The notes under the pieces were generated by a model. It was not told the DNA's origin. It searched no databases and was given only the letters and a program-made list of their open reading frames with translations. A stretch of DNA of 64,000 nucleotides from Tritrichomonas musculus (lineage: Eukaryota > Parabasalia > Tritrichomonadida > Tritrichomonadidae). The stretch lies in NCBI GenBank assembly GCA_039105265.1, contig JAPFFF010000002.1, forward strand, positions 7,068,001 to 7,132,000, given 5' to 3'. This document shows, piece by piece, positions 38,814 to 48,443 of the stretch; positions within the stretch are counted from its first letter, which is position 1; the number at the start of each line of letters is the position of its first letter. The position numbers were made by a program, and so were the translations under genes.

Positions 38814-41735
38814 ATGAAATACACAACTTTTCCATCTATTCATGATATAAAAATCTCAACTGGTGAACGTTCTTGGACATTTAGTCGTTCAAGATTCAAA
38901 TTGATTTCTCCGAAACTTTATTCTCTTACCGATATCAATTTTTTTTCTGGTTATTCTACTCAAGAAAATAATATTGTTTTAGAACTATCAAAAACCGCAG
39001 TAACCGAAACTCCTGATTTAAAAGGAAATAATAATTTAAAAACATCATCCAGTCAATCTTTAACTCCAAATGATAGCAGCAGTTCAGCAATTTCTTTGTC
39101 TGGCAACAGTTCAATCGAATCTATCCAAAGTGAGAGCACAAATCTCAATACTCTTACAATATTGATTCCAAATGATTTCTCAAATTCCTCTGTAGACGCA
39201 ATTATTAAATATATTTACTACCAAGTATTCGATATTACAGAAGAAACATCAATTGATCTTTACTGCCTTTCCTATTCCCTTGGGCTTATCGAAATTATTT
39301 CCAAAACCTCGTCCTATATATTATATAAATTTCCACCGAAAGGAATAGTTGATACCATCCGAATTTGTTGGCGTCGTCAAGTAGACAGTGGTCCCTTTGA
39401 TCGTGCCATTGAAGCCAACTTTTCCGACTATATATCCGAATTGCATAATCTACCTGCTCAAAAGATCTTCAGCATGCTCAAACAAAACCATCTAAAAGTT
39501 TCACCGGATGGCTTAGCCAATCTTATATCATCGATTGCCCTTCGCCATTGCAAGAACAAAAACAAGAAGATTAAAAACGATTCTTTAAAAAACTTACTGA
39601 AAGACGCTGACGACATTGTCAACAGTAGCAATGCTGCCAACAATGCGGAAGAAGATGAAGAAGACCAGAAAGAAGACGAAGAAGAAGAAAACCAAGAAGA
39701 AGAGCAAAAATCAGACACAGAATCCGATGAAAGTGACGCCGATAACGATAGCAAAAATGAAGGTGAAAATGGCAATGAAGGTGAAATTTCCAAAGAAGGA
39801 GAAAATGACTGTGCTGACTTCGATAATGTCCACGATATCCTCTCTCTAACTGACTTCTTAAACTTCAGCGAGTGTAGCCCATCTGCTCTTTCAGAGATGT
39901 TCACAAGTCTCGGCCTTCTTGAAGCCAACAACAACAACAACAACAACACGAGTAGTACAGCAAACTTGAATAATAATGATGGCGCTGTTGGTTTTGGAGC
40001 CGAATTTGAAGGTGTGAAGTTGGCTTCAGCATCAGGCGCAATCAAGATTTGCGACTTTTGTGCACAGCTCTTGAAGAGGCAGATTGAAATGAGGAGCGAT
40101 TGCAAGCAGATGCTTAGCTCACTTGAGAAAGAAGCATCTGGTGTTGCGGGTGCCGCCGAGTATCAACTTTCAATTGAGAACGAGCGTGGTCTTTACATGC
40201 GGAAGAATCTTCAAGTTTCAGATCACTACGAACAACTAGCAATTGAAAAAGGCGATCCAGAAATTGTTCTCAAAATAGCGGACAAGTACTACGATAAGCG
40301 AAAAGATAGAGAGACTGCCTTTGGTCTTTATTCACGTCTTCTTCGGCCAACCGAAGCGAAAGATGCAAAACGCAATCTCAGTAAAGAAGAGATCAAACAA
40401 AGTCGTTCAAAATGTGGAGAACATATAGCATCGCGAATGCGAGAATTTCTAGGGCCAAACAACGCGCCTGATGCAGTTCAACTTCTTCGTCTAGCAATCT
40501 CGCAAGGTGAAGAAAATTGTTGTGTCTTTGGTTACGAGTTCTCACTTGAGCATCCAAACATCATTAGCGAAGGCTATGCCATTGGCAATCTAATTAATGT
40601 CTTTGGCGACTTTGTAGTCAAGATTGGCACCGAGACGATAGAATCTGACAAGTTCTCAAATAATAACAAATTGAAGTCTGCTTGTATTCCACCTTCGGTG
40701 AAGCGAATAAATGATCGTTCTTTCAATGAATGCACCCAACTTGAAAGAGTTTTCATTCCGCCGAACGTCGAGCTCATTGGAACGTGTGCTTTCAGTGGCT
40801 GTTCGTCATTGGTGACGGTTCGATTGCCACGATCATTGAAAGAAATCGGTGAATCATCCTTCAGTGATTGCAGTTCGCTTAAATCAATCAACGTTTCCAT
40901 CGGCTGCTCATTTGAGACGATAGAATACGGTTGTTTTAGCGGTTGTATCAATCTTCGTGTTCTTGAACTTCCCGAATCATTGTGTGAGATATGCGACAAT
41001 GCTTTTTGTGGCTGTGAAAGTTTGACATCTCTGCGAATACCTTCGACTGTTCGTTTCATTGGTGAGAAAGCATTTATGGAATGCAAGTCACTTGAGAAGA
41101 TAACATTTGATGATAATTCGCAACTTGCAACGATTCATAATTACGCATTCAGCGGTTGTTGTTCATTGATCTTTTTGTCATTGCCTCCTTCGGTTATAAC
41201 AATTGGCGACTTTGCGTTTGAAGGTTGCGAAATGCTTCAAGAATTGGCAATTTCGTTCGGCGTTCAATCAATTGGTGAAAGTTGCTTCTATCGTTGCGAA
41301 TCATTGAAAAAATTGGACTTTCCACCAAGTGTTCGTTATATTCGCGATTACGCTTTCTATCAATGTCATTCTTTGAAATCTCTGTCTTTGCCTTTGAGCG
41401 TTAAAGAAATCGGTCGTTACGTGTTCTTCCAATGCGTGGAACTTCAAAGTTTGGCCGTGGCGTCTTTCGAGCATTTGAACATGATCTTCCAAACAGCAAA
41501 TAGAAAGTCACTGAAGTACTTGAAGATATTGTCTGGTCCAGTGTCAATTCAAGAAGGCCAGATTCCTAACTTCGAGGATTTGGTCGAGGTTGAGATTCCT
41601 GCTTCAGTCCAGAATGTCAGAAAGAACGCTTTCAGAAACTGCAAGAAAATAAAGAACGTGGTGGTTGAGACTAGACATACTCAAATTGATAAAAACGCTT
41701 TCGATTGCCAACCTAAAATACAGTACACAAACTAA
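38814..41735 (+). CDS. BTB-like / Sel1-like / BspA-like LRR_5 protein
   Basis: Protein of 973 residues. The N-terminal 230 residues (SWTFSRSRFKLISPKLYSL...SSVDAIIKYIYYQVFDI...ELHNLPAQKIFSMLKQNHL) have the order of a diverged BTB plus BACK region. An acidic Glu/Asp-rich stretch (about 278-345) and a short Asn run (about 370) follow. Residues about 470-600 (EQLAIEKGDPEIVLKIADKYYDKRKDRETAFGLYSRLL) look like Sel1-type helical repeats. From about 610 to 960 there are LRR_5 repeats of the sharper 23-residue kind (FSGCSSLVTVRLPRSLKEIGESSF). No signal peptide, so this BspA-like protein is probably intracellular. The 3' two thirds are GC-richer than the start. It differs from the 10262/17340 paralogues in repeat style and head domain. 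Confidence 0.85.
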   Translation: MKYTTFPSIHDIKISTGERSWTFSRSRFKLISPKLYSLTDINFFSGYSTQENNIVLELSKTAVTETPDLKGNNNLKTSSSQSLTPNDSSSSAISLSGNSSIESIQSESTNLNTLTILIPNDFSNSSVDAIIKYIYYQVFDITEETSIDLYCLSYSLGLIEIISKTSSYILYKFPPKGIVDTIRICWRRQVDSGPFDRAIEANFSDYISELHNLPAQKIFSMLKQNHLKVSPDGLANLISSIALRHCKNKNKKIKNDSLKNLLKDADDIVNSSNAANNAEEDEEDQKEDEEEENQEEEQKSDTESDESDADNDSKNEGENGNEGEISKEGENDCADFDNVHDILSLTDFLNFSECSPSALSEMFTSLGLLEANNNNNNNTSSTANLNNNDGAVGFGAEFEGVKLASASGAIKICDFCAQLLKRQIEMRSDCKQMLSSLEKEASGVAGAAEYQLSIENERGLYMRKNLQVSDHYEQLAIEKGDPEIVLKIADKYYDKRKDRETAFGLYSRLLRPTEAKDAKRNLSKEEIKQSRSKCGEHIASRMREFLGPNNAPDAVQLLRLAISQGEENCCVFGYEFSLEHPNIISEGYAIGNLINVFGDFVVKIGTETIESDKFSNNNKLKSACIPPSVKRINDRSFNECTQLERVFIPPNVELIGTCAFSGCSSLVTVRLPRSLKEIGESSFSDCSSLKSINVSIGCSFETIEYGCFSGCINLRVLELPESLCEICDNAFCGCESLTSLRIPSTVRFIGEKAFMECKSLEKITFDDNSQLATIHNYAFSGCCSLIFLSLPPSVITIGDFAFEGCEMLQELAISFGVQSIGESCFYRCESLKKLDFPPSVRYIRDYAFYQCHSLKSLSLPLSVKEIGRYVFFQCVELQSLAVASFEHLNMIFQTANRKSLKYLKILSGPVSIQEGQIPNFEDLVEVEIPASVQNVRKNAFRNCKKIKNVVVETRHTQIDKNAFDCQPKIQYTN

Positions 41736-41947
41736 AAAGTTGAGGTTTTAATAATGATGATTTTTTTTGGAGGTTTTGGTTTTTTTGCGGCACAATAAAT
41801 TTGATATTATTTTATCTTTTTTTTTTTTTTTTTTAATTTTTTATATGAGTATATGAAAATTAACTGATTAATACTAAAAGATTGATTGTTTTTAAGATTT
41901 TGTATATATGAAATGTTGATTTGAGTTGAGCTTTAAAAAAAAAAAAA

Positions 41948-42076
41948 TTACGAATTCTCTGTAGCACTTTTTGAGAGCGAAGCTCTTAAAAAGTGTGGAG
42001 GAGAATTCGTAAATCTCTGAATTTCTTTCACTTTTTGAGTTTTCTCTCTCAAAAAGTGAATCATTCAAGAGATTTA
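41948..42076. ncRNA. twin two-stage hairpins, possible structured RNA or palindromic element
   Basis: Hairpin 1 (41948-42012) has an outer 12 bp stem TTACGAATTCTC/GAGAATTCGTAA, a 5x5 internal loop (TGTAG/TGGAG) and an inner 14 bp stem CACTTTTTGAGAGC/GCTCTTAAAAAGTG with one G-T pair and a GAA loop. Hairpin 2 (42011-42076) has an outer stem AAATCTCTGAAT/ATTCAAGAGATTT with one bulge, and a perfect 13 bp inner stem TTCACTTTTTGAG/CTCAAAAAGTGAA with an 8 nt loop. The inner stems share CACTTTTTGAG. Both lie in the spacer after the LRR_5 gene. Neither matches a snRNA, RNase P or other RNA I know. A double foldback transposon remnant is the alternative. Confidence 0.55.
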
Positions 42077-42109
42077 AATATCTTATGTTTTAAGGGTCTA
42101 CTGATCAAT

Positions 42110-42290
42110 TTTGTTGTAAATATTTCAATTTTATATGATTGAATCTGTTAAATGTATCTGGTAAAAAACTGTTTATATAAGATCTGAAATAATTTTGCTC
42201 GTATGAAATTCTTCTCCATTAACAAAAAATGAAAAATCGTTGTTGTAAGCATGTAGTGGGGCTGCTAAAATAAATGTGGTGTTAAGTTGT
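42110..42290 (-). pseudogene. relic of a BTB-like domain gene 5' end
   Basis: On the minus strand the sequence reads NDFSFFVNGEEFHTSKIISD (about 42180-42240) and, in another frame, SFLPDTFNRFNHIKLKY (about 42120-42170). This is the typical start of the trichomonad BTB-like domain found before discoidin, ankyrin or LRR domains. A stop and a frame change break it, and no downstream domain is legible. Confidence 0.5.
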
Positions 42291-43314
42291 ATTTGAATAT
42301 TACTTTCCATTACAAAAATATGGCTGAAACTTCCATCAGTAATTATGAATTCATTTCAATTAAATTTTTAATTCAAAAACGTTTGTATTATTGAAATCCT
42401 AAGAATTTATACCTTGTTTAAAACTTCTGATAAATGTTCATATTATTGTATATATGATTGTTGCATATTTTAAATCAAGTATTGAAAATATAGAAATTTT
42501 GAGATTTAACGCTTTTTTCAAAATATATTTGAAAAACAGTAATAAATAAATTAAATTAGATGATATTATAATAATTGTAATGCTTTAGATACACATGATT
42601 TAAATAAAATTATGTATTTTTAAAATTTTGGAAATTTAAAAAAAATTTTCTTCATTGAAAGCAATCAAAAGAAAGCTATTATTTATGATTGAATTTCAAA
42701 TATTTCAAAATTTCAATTCATTTGAGATTCCCAATGAATATAAAGATGCTTTTAAAAAGGATAATTTATATAAAAAATAATTAACTTTCTTTTTAAATGA
42801 TTTATGATTGGTCGATTTTGATTTCAATGAAATTGAAAAGAATGATTTTGTCATTCAAATTTTCAAAGTCTATTGGAAAATTTATTCCTAATGGCTTTAA
42901 TTTAAACTTTAATTTCATATGCTGATATTTTTGATAAAAAAAACATTTAAAAATTTTTAGCAAAATAATTTTTACAATATTCAATTTTCAGAAAGCATAT
43001 ATAATTTTTTCAAAATAAAATTCAAATTTGAAAGTTGTAAAAGGTCCACCAAATTGTTCAAAAAAAAGTCTACCATAATTTTCCAATTTCAAAATAAGTA
43101 TAACTTTTTCAGATGACAAAAAAAAAAAAGATACTAATTAATATATATATTTAGATAATAATATATTAGTCAAAAAAACTACACAAAATCCAAAAAAAAA
43201 AAAAAAAAAAAAAAAAAATAAAAAATAAAAAAAAAATAATTTTCCTGACATTGTTTTTCTGAGAATTTCTGAGTAAATTTTTTTAAAAAATTACTTCATT
43301 TTTTTTTAAGACTC
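42291..43314. other. intergenic, AT-rich with long A tract
   Basis: No coding signal. A/T homopolymers, including an A tract at about 43192-43219. The short ORF on the minus strand at 42.8-43.0 kb has no recognisable domain and is treated as chance. Confidence 0.55.
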
Positions 43315-44043
43315 ATGTCTTCCTCTCGCAAGAAGAGTTCAAAAATCAAAACAGAAAAAGAAAGCAACCCCTTATTACTGTATGAGTCTTATATGAAAAT
43401 GGTTCAATGTCATGGTCGAAACATTACATTAGATCACTTGATGGTGTTTGCTAGAGAAATAAGAGAAAGAGAAAACATCATCATACCCAGAGACAATTAC
43501 CGTTCTAAAGAAGGATACTTTAATTGGTTCGACCAAAACTGGGAAGTGGTTCGACCTATTTGCTTAGATTCTAAAGTTTGGAAAAAAGCAGAAGCAGAAA
43601 AGGCTCAACGTAAAAAAGATGAAGCAGAAGAGGCTCAACGTAAAAAAGATGAAGATAACAAATTAATCCAGAGTCAGCGTGCAAATAAATGTACGGTCCT
43701 GATGCAGAATGCGCAGAACTTGCAATTTCCACCACAATGTGTACCTAGTCCTTTGATTCAGATGCAAAATGCGGTCAACTTTTCAATGCAATCTCAAAAT
43801 GCGCCTAATATGATGAACCAGATTCAAAATGTACAGAATCAATTATTCATTGATAATTCAGATAACTCAACACTGCCTCAAAATGATGACACTCCCCAAA
43901 ATGAGACAGAAGGTTCGTTATTTGATAGTGAAACTGATGATATTTTAAGTAATGAATTTGAGTGTGAATCTAATTGGACAGAACTTTCATCAGATATAAA
44001 TGGATGGTATAATCAAGAACAAGAATATTATTTACTTTATTAA
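43315..44043 (+). CDS. unknown protein with conserved-looking N-terminal domain and Gln/Asn-rich tail
   Basis: Protein of 242 residues. Residues about 17-90 form a compact helical, basic and aromatic region (LLLYESYMKMVQCHG, LDHLMVFAREIRER, then SKEGYFNWFDQNWEVVRP), which looks like a small folded domain, perhaps DNA-binding, but I do not recognise it. Next come two perfect-in-frame 10-residue repeats (EAEKAQRKKD, EAEEAQRKKD), then a Met/Gln/Asn-rich segment with QMQNA-like units, and an acidic C-terminus. The order folded domain, charged helix, Q/N-rich segment, acidic tail would suit a transcription regulator, but this is only inference. The ATG follows a T-rich stretch without the CAAAAAGTT motif. 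Confidence 0.65.
   Translation: MSSSRKKSSKIKTEKESNPLLLYESYMKMVQCHGRNITLDHLMVFAREIRERENIIIPRDNYRSKEGYFNWFDQNWEVVRPICLDSKVWKKAEAEKAQRKKDEAEEAQRKKDEDNKLIQSQRANKCTVLMQNAQNLQFPPQCVPSPLIQMQNAVNFSMQSQNAPNMMNQIQNVQNQLFIDNSDNSTLPQNDDTPQNETEGSLFDSETDDILSNEFECESNWTELSSDINGWYNQEQEYYLLY
43591..43650 (+). repeat. 30 bp in-frame tandem repeat
   Basis: Two 30 bp units (43591-43620 and 43621-43650) differing at one base; they encode EAEKAQRKKD and EAEEAQRKKD. Confidence 0.85.
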
Positions 44044-44284
44044 GCTGATTGTTTTCCACATTAATGAAATATAGAATATCATGGTTGGTGATTAAATATA
44101 TATTTAGTCAAAATCAAAAAATGATCTTCTTCTTCCTTATAATTATTTATAATTTAAAGACAAATAAAGTAATTAATTGAAATAAAAACATAATGAATGA
44201 AATAAGGGAATTAGGAACATTTATTAAAAATCTATAAGCATGAAAATTCATTTATGATGATTTAGCCCGCTCACTTTGCTCTCT

Positions 44285-45190
44285 TTAATCTCGGTTGAGG
44301 ACTTGTAAGAGTAGGGCCATACGCACCCATAAACCGTTGTGTGCTTGTTCAAAGTAGCAGGCGCGGGGATCATCATCAACTTCAGTAGAGATTTCATTAA
44401 CGCGTGGTAATGGATGAAGCAAGATAAGGTTTTCGCTGAACATGTTTAAGACTTTTTTGTCAACGATATATTCTTCTTTACCGAAATCGCCTTCAAATCG
44501 TTCAGATTGGATTCTGGTATGATACATGACATCTAAATCTTTTGGTAAGTCTTCAAAGCTGTGGCATACTGTGTATTCTACATTCTTTTCTTTAAGAATT
44601 TCGACATATTTTTGTGGAAGAGCGAATGCTTCTTTGCTTAAACCATAGATTTTGGTGTTTTCGTATAAAGATAATAATTTGATAAGTGAGTGAATTGTTC
44701 GTCCGTTTGCTAAGTCACCGAGAATTGCAACTTTTAAGTTGTCAAGGCGGCCAATTTTTTCGCGGATTGTATATAAGTCAAGTAATGCTTGAGTTGGATG
44801 TTCTCCTTTGCCAGCACCGCCATTAAGAATTGGGATTTTGTTAACACTGGCTGCTTCAATTGCAGATGTATCTGATTTATGGCGCATAACCATAGCATCA
44901 GCATAACCAGCGATAACACGAACGGAATCTTGGATGGTTTCACCTTTGGTAGCGGAAGATGATGAACCTGCATTTTCGGTTGTAATGATTTTAGCTCCAA
45001 GCTTAAGTGCAGCGGTTTCAAATGATAATCTTGTTCTAGTACTTGGTTCATAGAACATAACAGCAATGATTTTATCACTTAACTTGTTTGAGTATTGTTC
45101 TGGATGAATTTTGATCTTATCTGATAAATCAAAGACTTCTTTCAAGCTGTCTTTATCATATTGATCAGCGCTCAAGACGTGTTTCATCAT
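44285..45190 (-). CDS. pyrB: aspartate carbamoyltransferase catalytic chain, bacterial type
   Basis: Protein of 301 residues, the normal length of the bacterial catalytic chain. It joins carbamoyl phosphate and L-aspartate to N-carbamoyl-aspartate, the second step of pyrimidine synthesis. Visible are the carbamoyl-phosphate site EPSTRTRLSFETA (about 49-61), the mobile loop ending KGETIQDS, GEHPTQALLDLYTI and the aspartate-side HPLPRVNEIS (about 259). LSFE and HPLPR distinguish it from ornithine carbamoyltransferase (which has CSFE-like and HCLP motifs). No targeting peptide and no fused CPSase, DHOase or regulatory chain. Trichomonads are generally regarded as unable to make pyrimidines de novo, so an isolated intact copy is odd and points to lateral transfer and perhaps another use. 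The ATG at 45190 is followed by a second Met. It lies alone, with no pathway neighbour. Confidence 0.95.
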   Translation of the reverse strand: MMKHVLSADQYDKDSLKEVFDLSDKIKIHPEQYSNKLSDKIIAVMFYEPSTRTRLSFETAALKLGAKIITTENAGSSSSATKGETIQDSVRVIAGYADAMVMRHKSDTSAIEAASVNKIPILNGGAGKGEHPTQALLDLYTIREKIGRLDNLKVAILGDLANGRTIHSLIKLLSLYENTKIYGLSKEAFALPQKYVEILKEKNVEYTVCHSFEDLPKDLDVMYHTRIQSERFEGDFGKEEYIVDKKVLNMFSENLILLHPLPRVNEISTEVDDDPRACYFEQAHNGLWVRMALLLQVLNRD

Positions 45191-46136
45191 CTGAAGACAA
45201 AAATGATGTCAAGTCCAGCACTGGTCATTAAACTCGAGTTTTGTTATATGAAGTTCTCAATTTCGACCATAATATTGAATTTTTTTTTGTTTAATTATTA
45301 TTAATTTATCTTTTAAAATTCCTCATTATTCTACTATTCAATTCATTAAATACGTTATACCAAATTAATATGGTTTAAATATTCTTGTTAAATATCAGAA
45401 AAAATATTTTTTTCTGACAAAAACGAAAAAACTAAAAATTGAATGCACGTTGGCAAGAACATTTTCTGAGCTAACTACGGATTTTTCTGAGATAGCTACG
45501 GATTTTTCTGAGATAACTACGTTTGTTTATCAGAAAAATCCAATTCAATTTAATTTCTTAATTTCTTAATTCTTAGACATTTTTATTATATATTATTCAT
45601 AAAAAAATTCTTAAAATTGCTAAATTTAATTATATTCACCATATTAATGAGTTTTATTAAATAAATAGCAATGCTTTATGGGTCATATGTAAACCAATCC
45701 CTTTGAAAAAGTTTGGAAACTGGTCATGTAAATATACAAAAACTCCAGAAAATAAACGCATATTGGATTTTAAATAATCTTGATAATTGTTTTCTATGAT
45801 AATATTGGATTTTCCATTTGTTCATTAATGATGAATATTTATGTTTATGTTTTAATCAGCTCTTTTTTATACAAGATAAGTAACATCAAATCAATAGATG
45901 ATTAAAAAAAATCAACAAATTTGAATCAAATTCTTTTTAATTTTAGAAATCGAATAAAAATTGATTTTTTGAAACATTTTATCGCATTTTCCACTGAATA
46001 GTACAAGTAATTTGATGAATATCTATAAATCAGTTTAAATTTTTAATATGATAAAGCATTAAACTCGTTTTAAATAAGATTAATCAAATAATGTTAGTAG
46101 TATTGTAGAGTTTATTATAAAACACACACATATTTT
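45191..46136. other. intergenic upstream of pyrB
   Basis: AT-rich, no ORF. It holds a 21 bp tandem repeat (45468-45521) and an inverted ATATCAGAAAAAATA / TTTTTTTCTGACA pair near 45392-45420. Confidence 0.6.
45468..45521. repeat. 21 bp tandem repeat upstream of pyrB, 2.6 copies
   Basis: Units at 45468-45488, 45489-45509 and a partial one at 45510-45521 share CTACGGATTTTTCTGAG across their junctions. TATCAGAAAAATCC just downstream (45529-45542) is the near-inverse, so the array can also form a hairpin. It is 280-330 nt before the pyrB ATG (minus strand) and could bind a regulator or be a slippage product. Confidence 0.75.
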
Positions 46137-47504
46137 TTATGAGAACGATACCGTTTTGAAAGCATCTATTGCAGATTCAACAGCGATATATGTTGAAATG
46201 ATGGCTGATATAATACCAAAAGCAGCTAGTAAAATTGATAAGATGTTAGAATAATGAGTATTTTTCTGATCTGAATATTTAACCCACATTACCCCAGGAA
46301 GAAAGAAGTTGCCAAGACAACCTCCAAGAGCGCCTGCAACTTCAAGAGCAGGTTTCATTTCAGGTAAGAACATTGCTATTATTAGAGGAATCAAGTTGGA
46401 TAAAGCTAAGCAAAGCCATCTTCTCCAACCTACAAGGACTGATGCGTTATTTTCTTTAAATATGAGAGCACTAAATGAGCAAATGATTGCAGGATGAGTA
46501 ATTGGGTAAGAAACGGTAACAATTACAAAGAAGCCCACACGAGCAATTGTCATTAAAATATCTTTATCGCCAAAATTCTTCAATATATTTCCTTTACAAT
46601 CAGGACCAAATATTAAATATGCAAAAACAGATGGGACAGCAGATATAATAAATACTAGAGTAAGTGAGAGGAAGCTTGAAAAATTTCTCTTTTTTAAGTT
46701 TGGTGTGTATTGCCAAATTAATGGAAGAATACAAACAGGTAACGAAAAAGCTGTTGCATATACTGATATTGATGAAAACAGTTTAATGTCAGCTTTGGCT
46801 ATCAATAAATCTTTCCCAACTGGAAGTCCATCATGAACATGAATTCCAAATTTAATGAAAATAGCCAAAATATAGAAAAATATAAAAAAAACTGCTAATG
46901 TTGATATTCCACTTAAAAAGTTTAAGCTTTTGGGAATTGATAAAGCAATAGGAAGTGTAAGTCCATAAATTAATGTAATTATTGCGCGGTAAATGGAAGA
47001 AGATACATCAATATTACCAAATCCAAACCATAATGTAATGAAATCGACGCCAAGAACTAAATAAGCTAGATTTGCTCCAATATTAAAAACGATAATCATT
47101 ATGCTAAGACTCCATGATCCGATTTTTCCTAGAATCATCATTGCTAGGTCATCAAATCCATTGGATCCTGTTTTGTGCTGAAGAGTTAACGTAATAACCG
47201 TTGCATAATGAGTAATTATTGCTACAGCAGTCATAATTATGAAAGATATCACAATTCCTGAATCGTTAAATGTTGATGGAATACTTAAAATCCCTGCACC
47301 TAGCATGCAGTTAAGTAAATTAAATAAATTTGCGCAAAATCCAATTTCTTTAAATTCAGAATCCGTTTTTTTTGTTTCAGGTTCTGATGGATCTAGTGTA
47401 TATGTATCTTCTTGATGACTGCCATCTCCAATTGAATCATCAACTTTGGAATCACTTGATTCATCAATTTCTTGAAATTGTGTTTGTTCATTTGGATCAG
47501 ACAT
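46137..47504 (-). CDS. amino acid transporter, AAAP/SLC38-like
   Basis: The frame opens at a TTG at 47528; the first ATG is at 47504, giving 455 residues. A 55-residue acidic cytosolic N-terminus (EIDESSDSKVDDSIGDG) is followed by about eleven hydrophobic segments. The first has the family signature ANLFNLLNCMLGAGILSIPSTFNDSGI, typical of amino acid/auxin permeases and the neutral amino acid SLC38 group. Later segments include YGLTLPIALSIPKSLNFLS and VTVSYPITHPAIICSFSALIF. It should move amino acids with H+ or Na+ across the plasma or lysosomal membrane; trichomonads depend on amino acid uptake and carry many paralogues. Substrate is not predictable. Confidence 0.9.
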   Translation of the reverse strand: MSDPNEQTQFQEIDESSDSKVDDSIGDGSHQEDTYTLDPSEPETKKTDSEFKEIGFCANLFNLLNCMLGAGILSIPSTFNDSGIVISFIIMTAVAIITHYATVITLTLQHKTGSNGFDDLAMMILGKIGSWSLSIMIIVFNIGANLAYLVLGVDFITLWFGFGNIDVSSSIYRAIITLIYGLTLPIALSIPKSLNFLSGISTLAVFFIFFYILAIFIKFGIHVHDGLPVGKDLLIAKADIKLFSSISVYATAFSLPVCILPLIWQYTPNLKKRNFSSFLSLTLVFIISAVPSVFAYLIFGPDCKGNILKNFGDKDILMTIARVGFFVIVTVSYPITHPAIICSFSALIFKENNASVLVGWRRWLCLALSNLIPLIIAMFLPEMKPALEVAGALGGCLGNFFLPGVMWVKYSDQKNTHYSNILSILLAAFGIISAIISTYIAVESAIDAFKTVSFS

Positions 47505-48443
47505 CAATATTGTAATGAACACTTCCAATATAAAAAAACATTAAAAATATAAATCATTATATCTATGAAAATTAGCATTTTAATGCAGTACTTTTAATAT
47601 TAATTTAATAAAATATGATTTTTGAAGTATATATTAATTATAATAAGTATATAAATGAGTGATTATTAAGTATAGATATATTTTTAAATATGAAAAGATA
47701 AATATTGAAAAATTTAAATATCATAAACTTTTTCATAAACGTTAAAAATAATCATTCAAAAAATAATTGGAATATAACCAATTAAAGAAAAGTAAATAAA
47801 CAAATTATAGTATATTTTGTAATTAAGTCATTTATTTAATATATAATTTTAATTAATTATACAATTTATATTTAATATTATCATAAATATTATATATATA
47901 TTTACTAAACAATAGAAGTTTAATAAATTATATTATAGCAATAGTTTTCAGAATTGCGAATTTAAATTTTTATTATAATTTATCTTGCTTTAAAAATTTA
48001 AAATTCATTTTATTTTTTAGTATTATGAAATAATATATTAAATTTAATATAAAAACATTTGTTATAGTCTTTTTCCAAAAAAAAAAGAATGATATAATTC
48101 CAAATGAATAATGTGGTTTATTTCTCAACCATAAAAATATAAATTCAAATAATTTATTCAATTTTTAATAAACAAGAAAATATCAAATTAACTATTCTAA
48201 AAAGAATATTTAATTTAATGTGTTTGTTTAGATTATAATGGTAGCATTTATAAAAAAATAATATAAAATTACAAATAATCTTTGAAAAAGTTGAAATAAA
48301 ATTGATATTTGAAATAATTTTGCAATAAATTTCAATTGAAAAGCAATATAAAAAATAAGAAAATATAATAAAAATATTTTTCTTTATTCGCTCTAATTTA
48401 CATAATTATTAACATATACTGCTAGTAAAAGTAAGTTATATCA
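47505..48443. other. intergenic, extremely AT-rich
   Basis: About 940 bp with no coding signal, RNA gene or clear repeat between two minus-strand genes. Confidence 0.55.

Noticed and set aside
39458-40105. 215-codon minus-strand frame
   Set aside because: Mirror of the Glu/Asp and Asn codons in the BTB-like/LRR_5 gene (reads as Ser/Leu runs).
42802-42984. 60-codon minus-strand ORF
   Set aside because: Too short, no domain, composition like the spacer.
44285-45190. Ornithine carbamoyltransferase instead of aspartate carbamoyltransferase
   Set aside because: HPLPR and LSFETA motifs and GEHPTQALLDLYT are of the aspartate enzyme; OTC would show HCLP.
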